Below, in pieces: positions 48,874-57,346 of a stretch of DNA of 64,000 bases. Origin of the DNA: Desulfitobacterium hafniense DCB-2 (GTDB lineage Bacteria > Bacillota > Desulfitobacteriia > Desulfitobacteriales > Desulfitobacteriaceae); the NCBI RefSeq assembly GCF_000021925.1, contig NC_011830.1:1884501-1948500 (forward strand). Reading direction: 5' to 3'. The position numbers were made by a program, and so were the translations under genes. Numbering within the stretch: position 1 is the stretch's first letter; every line of letters starts with the position of its first letter. Under the pieces are notes generated by a model. The model did no database searches and had not been told where the DNA came from. It saw only the letters and a list, made by a program, of their open reading frames with translations.

Positions 48874-50346
48874 TTGCCGAAAAAGGAATTATTAAGAATC
48901 GCAAATTCAGTAGTAAAGATTCCTGACGATTATGAGCTGACTATTGAGGATTATCTTGAAAGCGAAAACGCAGAAGGAGAAGCCATTTTTTTATGGACCG
49001 GTCAAAAGCGGGATGAGGCGATCTCTGTTCACCTTGATGCTCAAGGGAACTTAACCTATTTATCCATTGATCGGCAAGAGAAAGAACCCGCTGCCATAGC
49101 CATGGATGAAGTTGAAAAAAGAAAATGTGCGGAGCAATTTTTATGTACTCATTACCCGGATGCTTGGAAAGATTTAACCTTCTCTAAAACAAAAAAACTG
49201 TCCCATGCTGATCGTTTCTATTACGAACAAATCGTGATGGGCTTACCTTTAGAGCATGCCGGGTGCTATATGGATATCGACCCATTAGGAGAGGTTGTAA
49301 CCTTTTCCTCTTCCTATAAAGGAGTAAGGAGAATTCCGGAAATACCTTCTACCCTAATATCTAAAGAAAAATTGAAGGAACACATAGGCCATACTCTTCA
49401 ATTCCGACTCAAGATTCATTCATTGCATAGTGAAGTCCATGATGTGGAACAAGGCGGTCTTTATTTGGTATATGAACCAAATGCCGTTTTCCGGAAATAT
49501 CGAGCAGCTAATTTATGTCCGGAAACAAAAATGAGCAGTGATGAAGGGGAAGGCGAAGGCGAAACCTATGTTCCCCTGCCAACCTTCTCATTAAAGAAGG
49601 TTCGCCGAGACTTAGGAATTGCAGAAGTGGTGGGTATTACGGAAAACCTTGAGATGATCCGTGAAGTGGATATGGGGAAAGAGAGGGGCATTGTCTGGCG
49701 GGATCGTAATTGGCAGGTGATGGAAAAGGATTTGTCCATGGACGGCTTTTTCAGGCGGCAAACAGAAGATACGGTTAAGGCTTTTGTTTCCAAACGTTCT
49801 GGAAAAGTGAGGAGCTTTATCTGGTTTATGGAGCGGAAGGGTGATAGGCAGCTGACCCGCGAAGAATGCTATACCATTGCCATTGAGTTTTTAGAATGGG
49901 TGATCCCGGAGTATTTCGGCTTCCTTCAACTAACGGTACCCAAAGCTGGAGATGAAAATGAGGAACAGGAAAATTGGGATGATGATATAGATGATGATAT
50001 AAAGGAAGCGTTCGTTTTCACAGCTCACAATGGTCATGGCATACCTGTAGACTCCATAGTCACAGTTACTGTCAACCGTACCACAGGGCTGGTTGATTAT
50101 TACAACGGACCTGATTTTGATAGTGAACAGTTGCGGCAGTTGCCGATAAAACCGGCACTGACAGAAGAGAGAGCCAAGGAAATATTTATGAGTCATTTGG
50201 ATTTTGAGTTGAAATGGGATCATAACTATGGCGAAGAAGAGTCAGATACTCTTGTTTACCGACTATGTGATGTTAAATCAAGAACTCCAATTCGCTATAT
50301 TGATGCCATTACCGGGGAAGTTAGGCACTGGAAAAGAAACCCTTAG
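48874..50346 (+). CDS. YcdB/YcdC-type repeat (PepSY-like) protein
   Basis: 490 aa from TTG 48874, eight bases after AGAGGAG (GTG 48865 lies within that site). No signal peptide. Two repeats of an alpha/beta unit with A-x-x-F-L-x-x-H-Y-P-D (about 85-110; ECYTIAIEFLEWVIPEYFG at about 325) and W-x-G-x-V-x-x-Y recalling YcdB/YcdC and PepSY domains of Bacillus. Acidic low-complexity linkers DEGEGEGETY and EEQENWDDDIDDDI separate them. The family has unknown function. Stand-alone between two terminators. Confidence 0.65.
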   Translation: MPKKELLRIANSVVKIPDDYELTIEDYLESENAEGEAIFLWTGQKRDEAISVHLDAQGNLTYLSIDRQEKEPAAIAMDEVEKRKCAEQFLCTHYPDAWKDLTFSKTKKLSHADRFYYEQIVMGLPLEHAGCYMDIDPLGEVVTFSSSYKGVRRIPEIPSTLISKEKLKEHIGHTLQFRLKIHSLHSEVHDVEQGGLYLVYEPNAVFRKYRAANLCPETKMSSDEGEGEGETYVPLPTFSLKKVRRDLGIAEVVGITENLEMIREVDMGKERGIVWRDRNWQVMEKDLSMDGFFRRQTEDTVKAFVSKRSGKVRSFIWFMERKGDRQLTREECYTIAIEFLEWVIPEYFGFLQLTVPKAGDENEEQENWDDDIDDDIKEAFVFTAHNGHGIPVDSIVTVTVNRTTGLVDYYNGPDFDSEQLRQLPIKPALTEERAKEIFMSHLDFELKWDHNYGEEESDTLVYRLCDVKSRTPIRYIDAITGEVRHWKRNP

Positions 50347-50420
50347 CCAGGTAATAGTTTTCAAGGAAAATGGATGAAAATACAGGTCGGAAAATTGGAG
50401 ACAGTAAATTCCCAAATAAG

Positions 50421-50453
50421 CGGTTGCATTACGAAAAAAATGCAGCCGTTTTC
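50421..50453. terminator. Terminator upstream of the iron operon
   Basis: CGGTTGCATT / AATGCAGCCG with one mismatch, loop ACGAAAAA, then TTTTC. Ends the YcdB-like gene's transcript. Confidence 0.75.
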
Positions 50454-50500
50454 AATTGCACAGGTGGGTGGAAGTAATCCACAAAAAAGACTTAGCATCC

Positions 50501-50529
50501 TTGACATCCCCACAAGGGTGTAGTATATT
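50501..50529 (+). promoter_or_regulatory. Sigma-A promoter of the iron/nitrogenase-like operon
   Basis: TTGACA (50501-50506), 17-base spacer, TATATT (50524-50529). Consensus -35 and near-consensus -10; start point expected near 50536, inside or touching the Fur box. Confidence 0.85.
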
Positions 50530-50539
50530 TTAATTTAAA

Positions 50540-50554
50540 TGATAATGATTATCA
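50540..50554. promoter_or_regulatory. Fur box, exact 7-1-7 consensus
   Basis: TGATAATGATTATCA is a perfect 7-1-7 inverted repeat, equal to the Bacillus Fur consensus TGATAAT-N-ATTATCA. It lies at the start point of the promoter at 50501, so iron-loaded Fur should block transcription of the araC-type gene and what follows. Confidence 0.92.
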
Positions 50555-50608
50555 TACGCAGAAAAAGCGGTTGCTGCTAAAATAATAAGCCCCTTGGAGG
50601 AAAAAGCC

Positions 50609-51430
50609 TTGGAAATCAGCCTTAATGAAATTATCGACTATTATGCCAAAGCGGATGTCTCTTTTGTGGGAGCCTTTGGGGAGAGGGTATCCCCCCAGTT
50701 GAAAGTCCTCGACCGGCATACCAATCCGGCTGGGGGAGGATTGGTTATTCCTTTCAGCGGCAGCGCTTGTTTTACCTTCGACGGCAAGCCTTATGTTATA
50801 GAGCCGGGGATGGTCGTTCATGCCGGTCCCGGCATGCGGCTGAGCAAGGAAGTCATCGGTGACCGGGAATGGGAGTATGCTGTGATTCACTACCATATTC
50901 CCCAGCATGAGAGGGATGAATATCCTTTGTTTCACAAGGATTTTTCACTGGCTCATGGCCGCAGCGCCAAAGTTCCCCATCTGGTACGGCAGATTCTCGA
51001 CATCCAAAGCATACCTGGCGCGGCGGCGAAGTTCCAGACCAAAGTCCTTTTCCTTTCCTTATTGCAGGAAATATTCACAGCAGCCTGCGGGCAGCCTGGC
51101 CAAGAGAACAGCAAGCTGATCGAAGAGGCCATGGGATATATCCGCTTGAACTATGCCGATGAACTGACCGTGCAAAAAGTGGCTGATGAGTTTAGCGTCG
51201 AAAGGCGGCAGTTTTCCTATTTATTCAAACGTCATACGGGAATGAGTCCCATCCATTACTTAATCGAATGCCGGATCAGCAAAGCCAAAGAGCTGTTGGG
51301 CTCTCCAGGCTGTTCTGTGAAACAGGTGGCGGAATGGGTCGGCTATACGGACAGTCTTTATTTCAGCAAAGCGTTTAAGAAATACACGGGGGTTTCGCCG
51401 TCGGAATACCGGGAGGGCTTTGCCCTATAA
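50609..51430 (+). CDS. AraC-family regulator with cupin N-domain
   Basis: 273 aa from TTG 50609, eight bases after GGAGG; the TTG at 50594 is part of the ribosome site. A cupin-like ligand domain covers about 35-130 (GGGLVIPFSGSACFTFDGK, IEPGMVVHAGPGM). C-terminal double helix-turn-helix about 175-270: LTVQKVADEFSVERRQFSYLF and CSVKQVAEWVGYTDSLYFSKAF, ending FKKYTGVSPSEYREG. Siderophore-type AraC regulators (for example Btr-like) bind the iron chelate and activate uptake genes; its place between a Fur box and the transport operon matches that scheme. Confidence 0.9.
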   Translation: MEISLNEIIDYYAKADVSFVGAFGERVSPQLKVLDRHTNPAGGGLVIPFSGSACFTFDGKPYVIEPGMVVHAGPGMRLSKEVIGDREWEYAVIHYHIPQHERDEYPLFHKDFSLAHGRSAKVPHLVRQILDIQSIPGAAAKFQTKVLFLSLLQEIFTAACGQPGQENSKLIEEAMGYIRLNYADELTVQKVADEFSVERRQFSYLFKRHTGMSPIHYLIECRISKAKELLGSPGCSVKQVAEWVGYTDSLYFSKAFKKYTGVSPSEYREGFAL

Positions 51431-51497
51431 GTTAGCTTAGCCAGGCAGGAGCAGAGTCAGCAAAAATCCATGGGGTTTTGAATTTTAGTCCATTTCA

Positions 51498-51550
51498 ATT
51501 TAAAGTATCCCTTGCTATACTGACACTGATGAGTTAGCTACAACTAACTC
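51498..51550 (+). promoter_or_regulatory. Promoter and AGTTAG-N6-CTAACT operator before the binding-protein gene
   Basis: TTTCAA - 17 bases - TATACT forms a promoter (about 51492-51520), and the inverted repeat GAGTTAG-CTACAA-CTAACTC (51531-51550) sits at the expected start point. The core is identical to that at 14603-14620. Candidate target of the AraC-type protein or of a metal regulator. Confidence 0.6.
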
Positions 51551-51574
51551 GAACGCTATTGGAGGGGTATGATC

Positions 51575-52561
51575 ATGAAAAAACTAAGGGTACTGATAGT
51601 GTCCATCTCACTGATGCTGGGACTGCTTACAGGCTGCGGCGGAGCGCCGGCCAACACTAATGCTGAGGTTCCGTCGGAAAACACGCCGGGGACAGGGGAG
51701 GAAGCAGCCTGGCCCAGGACCTATGTGGACGCCGTGGGCAATGAAATCGTTTTGGATAAGAAGCCGGAGCGCATTGCTCTGCTCAATTTTCATAATTACG
51801 AAGCCATTGTGGCTTTAGGCCAGATTCCTGTGGCGGCTACGGATACGGAGACGGTTTACAAAGGGTGGGGGTCGCTGATCCCTTATGCGGAGAAGTTTGA
51901 AATTATCGATGTAGGGGCCACGAAAGCCCCCAATCTGGAGAAATTGGTGGAAGTCAACCCGGATGTCATCCTCTATATTGACAGCACCCAGGGCGCTATT
52001 GTGGAAGACCTGAAAAAAATAGCCCCCGTCATAGCCGTGGCCGGCGGACCGATCCCCGGCTATGGTGAGAATTGGTCCACCTGGCAGGGGGTGATCAGAG
52101 AGTATGGCATGATGTTGGGTGAAGAAGCAAAAGCTGAGGCTGAAATTGCCAGATTAGAGGGCTTGCTGACGGATGCCAAAGTCAAGCTTGCTCCTTATCA
52201 GGATAAAACCTTTGTCTTCATCAGACTTCAGGAAAAGGATATCTATTCCTGGATGCCGGATTTTGCCTTTAACCCGGAAAAAGGCATCGGCCTGAAAAGC
52301 CCTTATGAAAAACCGGGGCAATTATCCCTGGAGAGCCTGGCGGATTTGAATCCTGACTTTATCATCCTCTATGACGAAATAACCAATACCGTGGATGAAG
52401 ATAAACTGGCTGATTTAAATGCCAACAGCTCCGTATGGCAGTCCTTGACTGCAGTGAAAGCGGGGCAGGTGATTTCTGTCGATCGCTCCTCCTTTTCCGG
52501 CGGACCTCTGGGCATGGAAATCGGGATTCGCGCCCTTGTTGAAGAGCTGACAAGCAAGTAG
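51575..52561 (+). CDS. Iron-siderophore ABC transporter substrate-binding lipoprotein
   Basis: 328 aa from ATG 51575 (GGAGGGG eight bases upstream; ATG 51569 too near). Lipobox GLLTGCGG. FepB/FhuD-type PeripBP_2 domain: YVDAVGNEIVLDKKPERIAL, EKLVEVNPDVILYID, LKKIAPVIAVAG, LADLNPDFIILYDE. Binds a ferric chelate or cofactor at the cell surface. Part of the operon that supplies two FecCD permeases and a FecE ATPase from 54396 on. Confidence 0.92.
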   Translation: MKKLRVLIVSISLMLGLLTGCGGAPANTNAEVPSENTPGTGEEAAWPRTYVDAVGNEIVLDKKPERIALLNFHNYEAIVALGQIPVAATDTETVYKGWGSLIPYAEKFEIIDVGATKAPNLEKLVEVNPDVILYIDSTQGAIVEDLKKIAPVIAVAGGPIPGYGENWSTWQGVIREYGMMLGEEAKAEAEIARLEGLLTDAKVKLAPYQDKTFVFIRLQEKDIYSWMPDFAFNPEKGIGLKSPYEKPGQLSLESLADLNPDFIILYDEITNTVDEDKLADLNANSSVWQSLTAVKAGQVISVDRSSFSGGPLGMEIGIRALVEELTSK

Positions 52562-52569
52562 AAAATTTA

Positions 52570-52610
52570 CCGGGCGTTGCCTGTTCGGACGGCCAACGCT
52601 CGGTTTCTCT
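52570..52610 (+). terminator. Intra-operon terminator/attenuator
   Basis: CCGGGCGTTG (52570-52579) / CAACGCTCGG (52594-52603), one mismatch, then TTTCTCTTT. Would lower expression of downstream genes relative to the binding protein. Confidence 0.7.
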
Positions 52611-52655
52611 TTGCTGAAACCTTCAACTATTGACGAAAAAAGGGGCAAATCAATC

Positions 52656-54374
52656 ATGATGATCAGACGGTTTCTGCGGTACTACAGCCCCTACAAGGGA
52701 CTGTTTCTCCTGGATGTCTCCTGTGCTGTAGCGGCCGCCTTGCTGGAATTGTTTTTTCCTTTTACGGTCCAACATATTGTCGATACCCTCCTGCCCAGGG
52801 GAGAGTGGAAGCTGATTTTGGGGGCCTGTATCCTGCTCGGGTTGATCTATATCGTGAATACAGTGCTGAAATTTGTGGTAGGGTATTGGGGAGAAAAACT
52901 GGGGCTCTACATCGAGACGGATATGCGGATTGAGATTTACACTCATCTGCAAAAGCTGTCCTTTCGCTTTTTTGATAATCATAAGCAGGGCCAACTGGCC
53001 TCCCGGATTACCAACGACCTCATGGATATCGGCAATATGGCCCATTATGGACCGGAGCATTTCTTGATCTCCACCTTTACCCTGGCCGGTGCCATGGTGA
53101 TGATGTTTCACGCCAACTGGCAGCTGGCCCTGCCTCTGAGCCTGTTTGTGATGATCCTGCTGGCGATCAATATGCATTTTATGCGCCGGCTGGTAGTGAC
53201 CAGAAAGCGCATGTTCGGCGCTGTCGGCGGTTTTTTGTCAAGGCTGGAGGATGGTATCGGCGGCATCCGGGTGGTGCAGGCTTTTGCTAACGAAGACCAT
53301 CAAAAAAGGCTGTTTGTGTCGGACAATCAACGTTTTTGTGAAGCCAAAATTGACGGGTTCAAGAATGTCGCTCAAAACGAAGCCGTTACCTATATGTTTA
53401 TCAGTCTGCTGCCGGTGCTGGCTCTGTTGGGGGGGAGCTGGTTTACTTTGAATGGCAGGATGACCGGCGGTGAACTGTTCAGCTTCATTCTCATTGCCAA
53501 TGTGATGGTCATGCCCATCCGCATGCTGGCGGCTTTCTCCGTCCGCTTTCCCAATGGGATGGCAGGTTTTAAGAACTTTGTGGAAATTATCGATACGGAG
53601 CCGGAGATCAAGGATGCTCCGGATGCGGTGGAAGTATCCTCCTTGCGGGGGGATATCCGCTATGAGCAGGTGAGCTTTGGTTATCGTGAGGACAGCACGG
53701 TCCTGAACACTATCGATCTGTCTGTCCGGGCCGGTGAAACGGTGGCTTTCGTAGGGACATCGGGTGCCGGTAAAACCACCTTATGCAGTCTGCTTTTGCG
53801 CTTCTATGAAGCGGATGAAGGGCGCATCACCATTGACGGGATGGATATCCGCAAGCTTAAGCTGGCTTCTTTAAGGCAGCAGATCGGGGTGGTGCAGCAG
53901 GATGTTTTCCTTTTCTCCGGCAGCATTGGGGAGAACATCCGCTTCGGCAAGCTTGGTGCCACAGAAGAAGAACTATGGGAAGCGGCCCGCCGGGCCCAGC
54001 TGGACGATTTCATCCGGGAACAGCCTGAGGGCATGGATACCTTGATCGGAGAACGGGGGGTAAAGCTTTCCGGAGGACAGAGGCAGCGCATCGCCATTGC
54101 CCGCATGTTCCTGAAAAATCCGCCCATTCTCATCCTGGACGAAGCCACGTCCTCCCTGGATACCCTGACCGAGTCTTCGATTCTGCAAGCTTTGGCGGAG
54201 CTGGCCCAGGGGCGTACCACTCTGATCATTGCCCACCGGCTGGCGACCATTCGCCATGCCGACCGGATCGTGGTCCTGACGGAGGAGGGTATTGCCGAAG
54301 AAGGGGGCCATGAGGAGCTTTTACGGAAAAATGGCATCTACAGCAATTTGCATAGGGCGCAGGTCGGTGCATAG
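52656..54374 (+). CDS. Exporter-fold ABC transporter (membrane + ATPase in one chain)
   Basis: 572 aa from ATG 52656 (AAAGGGG upstream; TTG 52611 lacks a site). Six membrane helices about 15-310 of type IV fold, with the NBD about 335-572: Walker A GTSGAGKTT, signature LSGGQRQRIAIA, Walker B ILILDEATSSLD, H-loop IIAHRLATI. Usually exports lipids, drugs or peptides as a homodimer. Within an iron-uptake operon it may export a metallophore, or import one like the YbtP/YbtQ and IrtAB proteins, which have this fold but work inward. It lies after a hairpin and 22 bases before the FecCD gene. Confidence 0.9.
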   Translation: MMIRRFLRYYSPYKGLFLLDVSCAVAAALLELFFPFTVQHIVDTLLPRGEWKLILGACILLGLIYIVNTVLKFVVGYWGEKLGLYIETDMRIEIYTHLQKLSFRFFDNHKQGQLASRITNDLMDIGNMAHYGPEHFLISTFTLAGAMVMMFHANWQLALPLSLFVMILLAINMHFMRRLVVTRKRMFGAVGGFLSRLEDGIGGIRVVQAFANEDHQKRLFVSDNQRFCEAKIDGFKNVAQNEAVTYMFISLLPVLALLGGSWFTLNGRMTGGELFSFILIANVMVMPIRMLAAFSVRFPNGMAGFKNFVEIIDTEPEIKDAPDAVEVSSLRGDIRYEQVSFGYREDSTVLNTIDLSVRAGETVAFVGTSGAGKTTLCSLLLRFYEADEGRITIDGMDIRKLKLASLRQQIGVVQQDVFLFSGSIGENIRFGKLGATEEELWEAARRAQLDDFIREQPEGMDTLIGERGVKLSGGQRQRIAIARMFLKNPPILILDEATSSLDTLTESSILQALAELAQGRTTLIIAHRLATIRHADRIVVLTEEGIAEEGGHEELLRKNGIYSNLHRAQVGA

Positions 54375-54395
54375 CAACAAGGGGGCTGTCAGTCA

Positions 54396-55448
54396 ATGAA
54401 ACATACCAAAGAGTCAGCGCAACTGCTTAAGGCAGGGCAGGACAAGAAAAAAGGCCGTACCTGGGCGGGGAGCCTCATTATTCTGGGCGGAACGGGACTG
54501 CTTATACTGCTGATGGCCTTTTCCATCACCAAGGGAGCGGCGGAAATCCCCCTCTCCGTGATCGGGGATGTCTTGTTCCGCTTTGACTCTATGAATACTC
54601 AGCATTTAATTATCGTGGATCTCCGTCTGCCCCGGGTCATCGCCAGTGCCATGGTCGGGGCGGCCTTTGCTGTGGCCGGAGCCATTATGCAGGGGATAAC
54701 CCGCAATCCTTTGGCGGACTCCGGGCTGCTGGGGCTCAATGCCGGGGCCGGCTTTGCCCTGTCTCTTTGCTTTGCTTTTTTTCCCGGTATGGGGTATATG
54801 CAGGTTATCTTTTTTTCCTTTTTAGGCGCGGCTCTGGGGGCGGCTTTGGTCAACGGTATCGCCTCTATGAGGCGGGGAGGAGCCACTCCCATGCGGCTGG
54901 TGCTGGCCGGTGCCGCGGTCAGCGCTCTTTTGATCGCCCTCAGTCAGGGCATTGCTCTGTATTTTGACGTAGCTCAGGATATTATGTTTTGGACGGTGGG
55001 AGGGGTGGCCGGTTCCAACTGGGTTCAGATTAAGATCATGACACCATGGATCCTGGGCGCCCTGCTGGGGGCCATGATCCTTTCCCGTTCCATCTCCCTG
55101 CTCAGCCTTGGTGAAGAGGTGGCCAAAGGATTGGGCTTGAACACCCTGACCATCAGTATGCTCTGTTCTCTGATCGTGGTCATCCTGGCCGGGGCTTCCG
55201 TTGCTGTGGTGGGTGCCGTGGGCTTTGTGGGACTGATCATTCCCCATATTGTCCGTTATTTGGTAGGTGTGGATTATCGCTGGATCATTCCTTCTTCGGC
55301 GGTCATGGGGGCTTTGCTCATGGTGCTGGCGGATCTGGGGGCCAGGAGGCTTAATCCCCCCTTTGAGACACCCGTCGGCGCTCTGATCGCTGTGGTCGGC
55401 GTTCCTTTCTTTCTCTATCTCGCACGCAGGCAAAAGAGGGCATTGTAA
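54396..55448 (+). CDS. FecCD-family iron-siderophore ABC permease
   Basis: 350 aa, 9-10 helices. BtuC/FecCD signatures: LRLPRVIASAMVGAAFAVAG, AIMQGITRNPLADSGLLGLN, MRLVLAGAAVSALL, GFVGLIIPHIVRYLVG. One of two permeases forming a heterodimer; stop and next start overlap by one base (55448). Transports the ferric chelate with the ATPase at 56519. The 20-residue basic N-terminus is a cytoplasmic extension. Confidence 0.93.
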   Translation: MKHTKESAQLLKAGQDKKKGRTWAGSLIILGGTGLLILLMAFSITKGAAEIPLSVIGDVLFRFDSMNTQHLIIVDLRLPRVIASAMVGAAFAVAGAIMQGITRNPLADSGLLGLNAGAGFALSLCFAFFPGMGYMQVIFFSFLGAALGAALVNGIASMRRGGATPMRLVLAGAAVSALLIALSQGIALYFDVAQDIMFWTVGGVAGSNWVQIKIMTPWILGALLGAMILSRSISLLSLGEEVAKGLGLNTLTISMLCSLIVVILAGASVAVVGAVGFVGLIIPHIVRYLVGVDYRWIIPSSAVMGALLMVLADLGARRLNPPFETPVGALIAVVGVPFFLYLARRQKRAL

Positions 55449-56503
55449 TGAACACTCAACTGAACATTCAACAACAAAAAAACGAACTGTACAAAAGGAA
55501 AGTAGCCCGGCGTCATCGGATGATCCTGGCCGGATGTGTGGCTCTGCTCCTTCTTTCTTTGCTGATCAGTATGAACTCGGGTTATGCCAAGCTGACTCCC
55601 CTGGATACCCTGCGCACCCTGTTTGGGGGCGGTACGGGCAAGGAAAATCTGATTTTGTTCAGCTTCCGGCTGCCCCGGATCGTGATCTCGATGCTTATCG
55701 GCGGGGGGCTGGCTTTATCCGGCTGCATTATCCAGAGTATTGCCAGGAACGGACTGGCGGACCCCGGACTCCTGGGGATCAATGCCGGTGCGGGACTGAT
55801 GGTCATTCTCTATGTCATGTTTTTTGGTGCCCAGTCCTTTCTGTCCATCTTCACTTTACCCTTTTTATCCTTAATAGGAGCGGGGGTTACTGCGGTTCTT
55901 GTCTATATCCTGGCCTTCAAAAAAGGGGAAGGAATCGCGCCCATGCGTCTGGTCCTGACCGGTGTGGCGGTCCAGGCGGGAATTTCGGCTCTTACCACCC
56001 TTCTGGTGGTTAAGCTGGACGACACCCAGTTCGATTTTGTCGCCACCTGGCAGGCGGGTAGTATCTGGGGATCCAACTGGAATTATGTACTGGCCCTTTT
56101 GCCCTGGCTGCTCCTGCTTATTCCTTATGTCATGATGAAAAGCCGGGTGCTGGATGTGCTGAATCTGGGTGAGGATGAGGCCTGCGGTTTGGGGGTGGCG
56201 GTGGAACAGGAACGGCGCAAGCTCCTGGCTGCAGCCGTTGCTTTGGCGGCTTCCTCAGTGGCGGTCAGCGGCAGCATCAGTTTTGTGGGATTGATCGCTC
56301 CCCATTTAGCCCGGCGGCTGGTGGGTCCGAAGCATAGCATTTTGCTTCCCGCCTGTGTTTTGGTAGGAGGGGTGCTGGTGGCGGTGGCGGATACTATCGC
56401 CAGGGTGATCGTCCAGCCTGCGGAAATTCCTACCGGTATCGTGGTGGCCGTGATCGGCGCACCCTATTTTCTCTACTTGCTGGCCAAAAGCAAAACAGCA
56501 TGA
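55448..56503 (+). CDS. FecCD-family iron-siderophore ABC permease, second subunit
   Basis: 351 aa. LPRIVISMLIGGGLALSGC, SIARNGLADPGLLGINAGAG, MRLVLTGVAVQAGISAL and FVGLIAPHLARRLVGP are the BtuC-fold landmarks. N-terminus strongly basic (Y-K-R-K-V-A-R-R-H-R). Pairs with the preceding permease. The ATPase gene starts 16 bases later behind AAAGGAG. Confidence 0.93.
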   Translation: MNTQLNIQQQKNELYKRKVARRHRMILAGCVALLLLSLLISMNSGYAKLTPLDTLRTLFGGGTGKENLILFSFRLPRIVISMLIGGGLALSGCIIQSIARNGLADPGLLGINAGAGLMVILYVMFFGAQSFLSIFTLPFLSLIGAGVTAVLVYILAFKKGEGIAPMRLVLTGVAVQAGISALTTLLVVKLDDTQFDFVATWQAGSIWGSNWNYVLALLPWLLLLIPYVMMKSRVLDVLNLGEDEACGLGVAVEQERRKLLAAAVALAASSVAVSGSISFVGLIAPHLARRLVGPKHSILLPACVLVGGVLVAVADTIARVIVQPAEIPTGIVVAVIGAPYFLYLLAKSKTA

Positions 56504-56518
56504 AAGGAGCTGAAGTAG

Positions 56519-57346
56519 ATGAACAGTATTGCCACAGAGTGTCTGGCCATCGCCTATGAAGATAAAATGGTGGTGGACAATCTGGATATGCAGATTCCCC
56601 AGGGAAAGATCACCACCATTATCGGAGCCAACGGCTGCGGAAAATCAACGGTTTTGAAGGCTGTGGGGCGCATCCTCAAGCCTAAGGGAGGCATGGTCTA
56701 TCTGAACGGCGAGGATATCCGGCGCCTGTCCACCAAGGAAGTGGCCCAGAAGATGGCGATTCTGCCCCAGTCTCCCCAGGCTCCGGCCGGTTTGACGGTA
56801 GGTGAATTGGTGGCCTACGGGCGCTTTCCTCATCAGCGGGGCATGGGCAAGCTTAAGGCCGGGGATAAGAAGATCATCGCCTGGGCCCTGGAGGTAACCA
56901 AACTGACGGAATTGGAAACGACGGCCGTGGATAATCTTTCCGGAGGCCAGCGTCAACGGGTCTGGATCGCCATGGCCCTGGCCCAGCAGACGGATCTGAT
57001 CCTCCTCGATGAGCCTACCACCTATCTGGATCTCTCTTATCAGCTGGAAGTGTTGCAGCTGCTCTACCAGCTCAACCGGGAACAGGGCTGCACCATCGTC
57101 ATGGTCCTCCACGATCTGAACCTGGCGGCCAGGTTTGCCGACTATATGGTGGCCATCCGGGGCGGGAAAATCATCCGTCACGGAACGCCGGAGGAAGTAA
57201 TGACCGTCGAGGTATTGCGGGAAGCCTTCCAGATTGAGGCGATGATTATTAAGGAATCCCGGACCGGGAGGCCTACTTGTGTTTTCTATGACCTGATCGA
57301 TCAGCAGAAGCAGCAAAAGAAAGTATCCGGAGGAACTTTGACATGA
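56519..57346 (+). CDS. FecE-type ABC transporter ATPase
   Basis: 275 aa. Walker A GANGCGKST, Q-loop ILPQSPQAP, signature LSGGQRQRVWIAMAL, Walker B LILLDEPTTYLD, H-loop VLHDLN. Energises the two FecCD permeases. Its TGA (57344-57346) overlaps the ATG of the NifH-like gene, so the nitrogenase-like genes are translated with the iron importer as one unit. Confidence 0.94.
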   Translation: MNSIATECLAIAYEDKMVVDNLDMQIPQGKITTIIGANGCGKSTVLKAVGRILKPKGGMVYLNGEDIRRLSTKEVAQKMAILPQSPQAPAGLTVGELVAYGRFPHQRGMGKLKAGDKKIIAWALEVTKLTELETTAVDNLSGGQRQRVWIAMALAQQTDLILLDEPTTYLDLSYQLEVLQLLYQLNREQGCTIVMVLHDLNLAARFADYMVAIRGGKIIRHGTPEEVMTVEVLREAFQIEAMIIKESRTGRPTCVFYDLIDQQKQQKKVSGGTLT

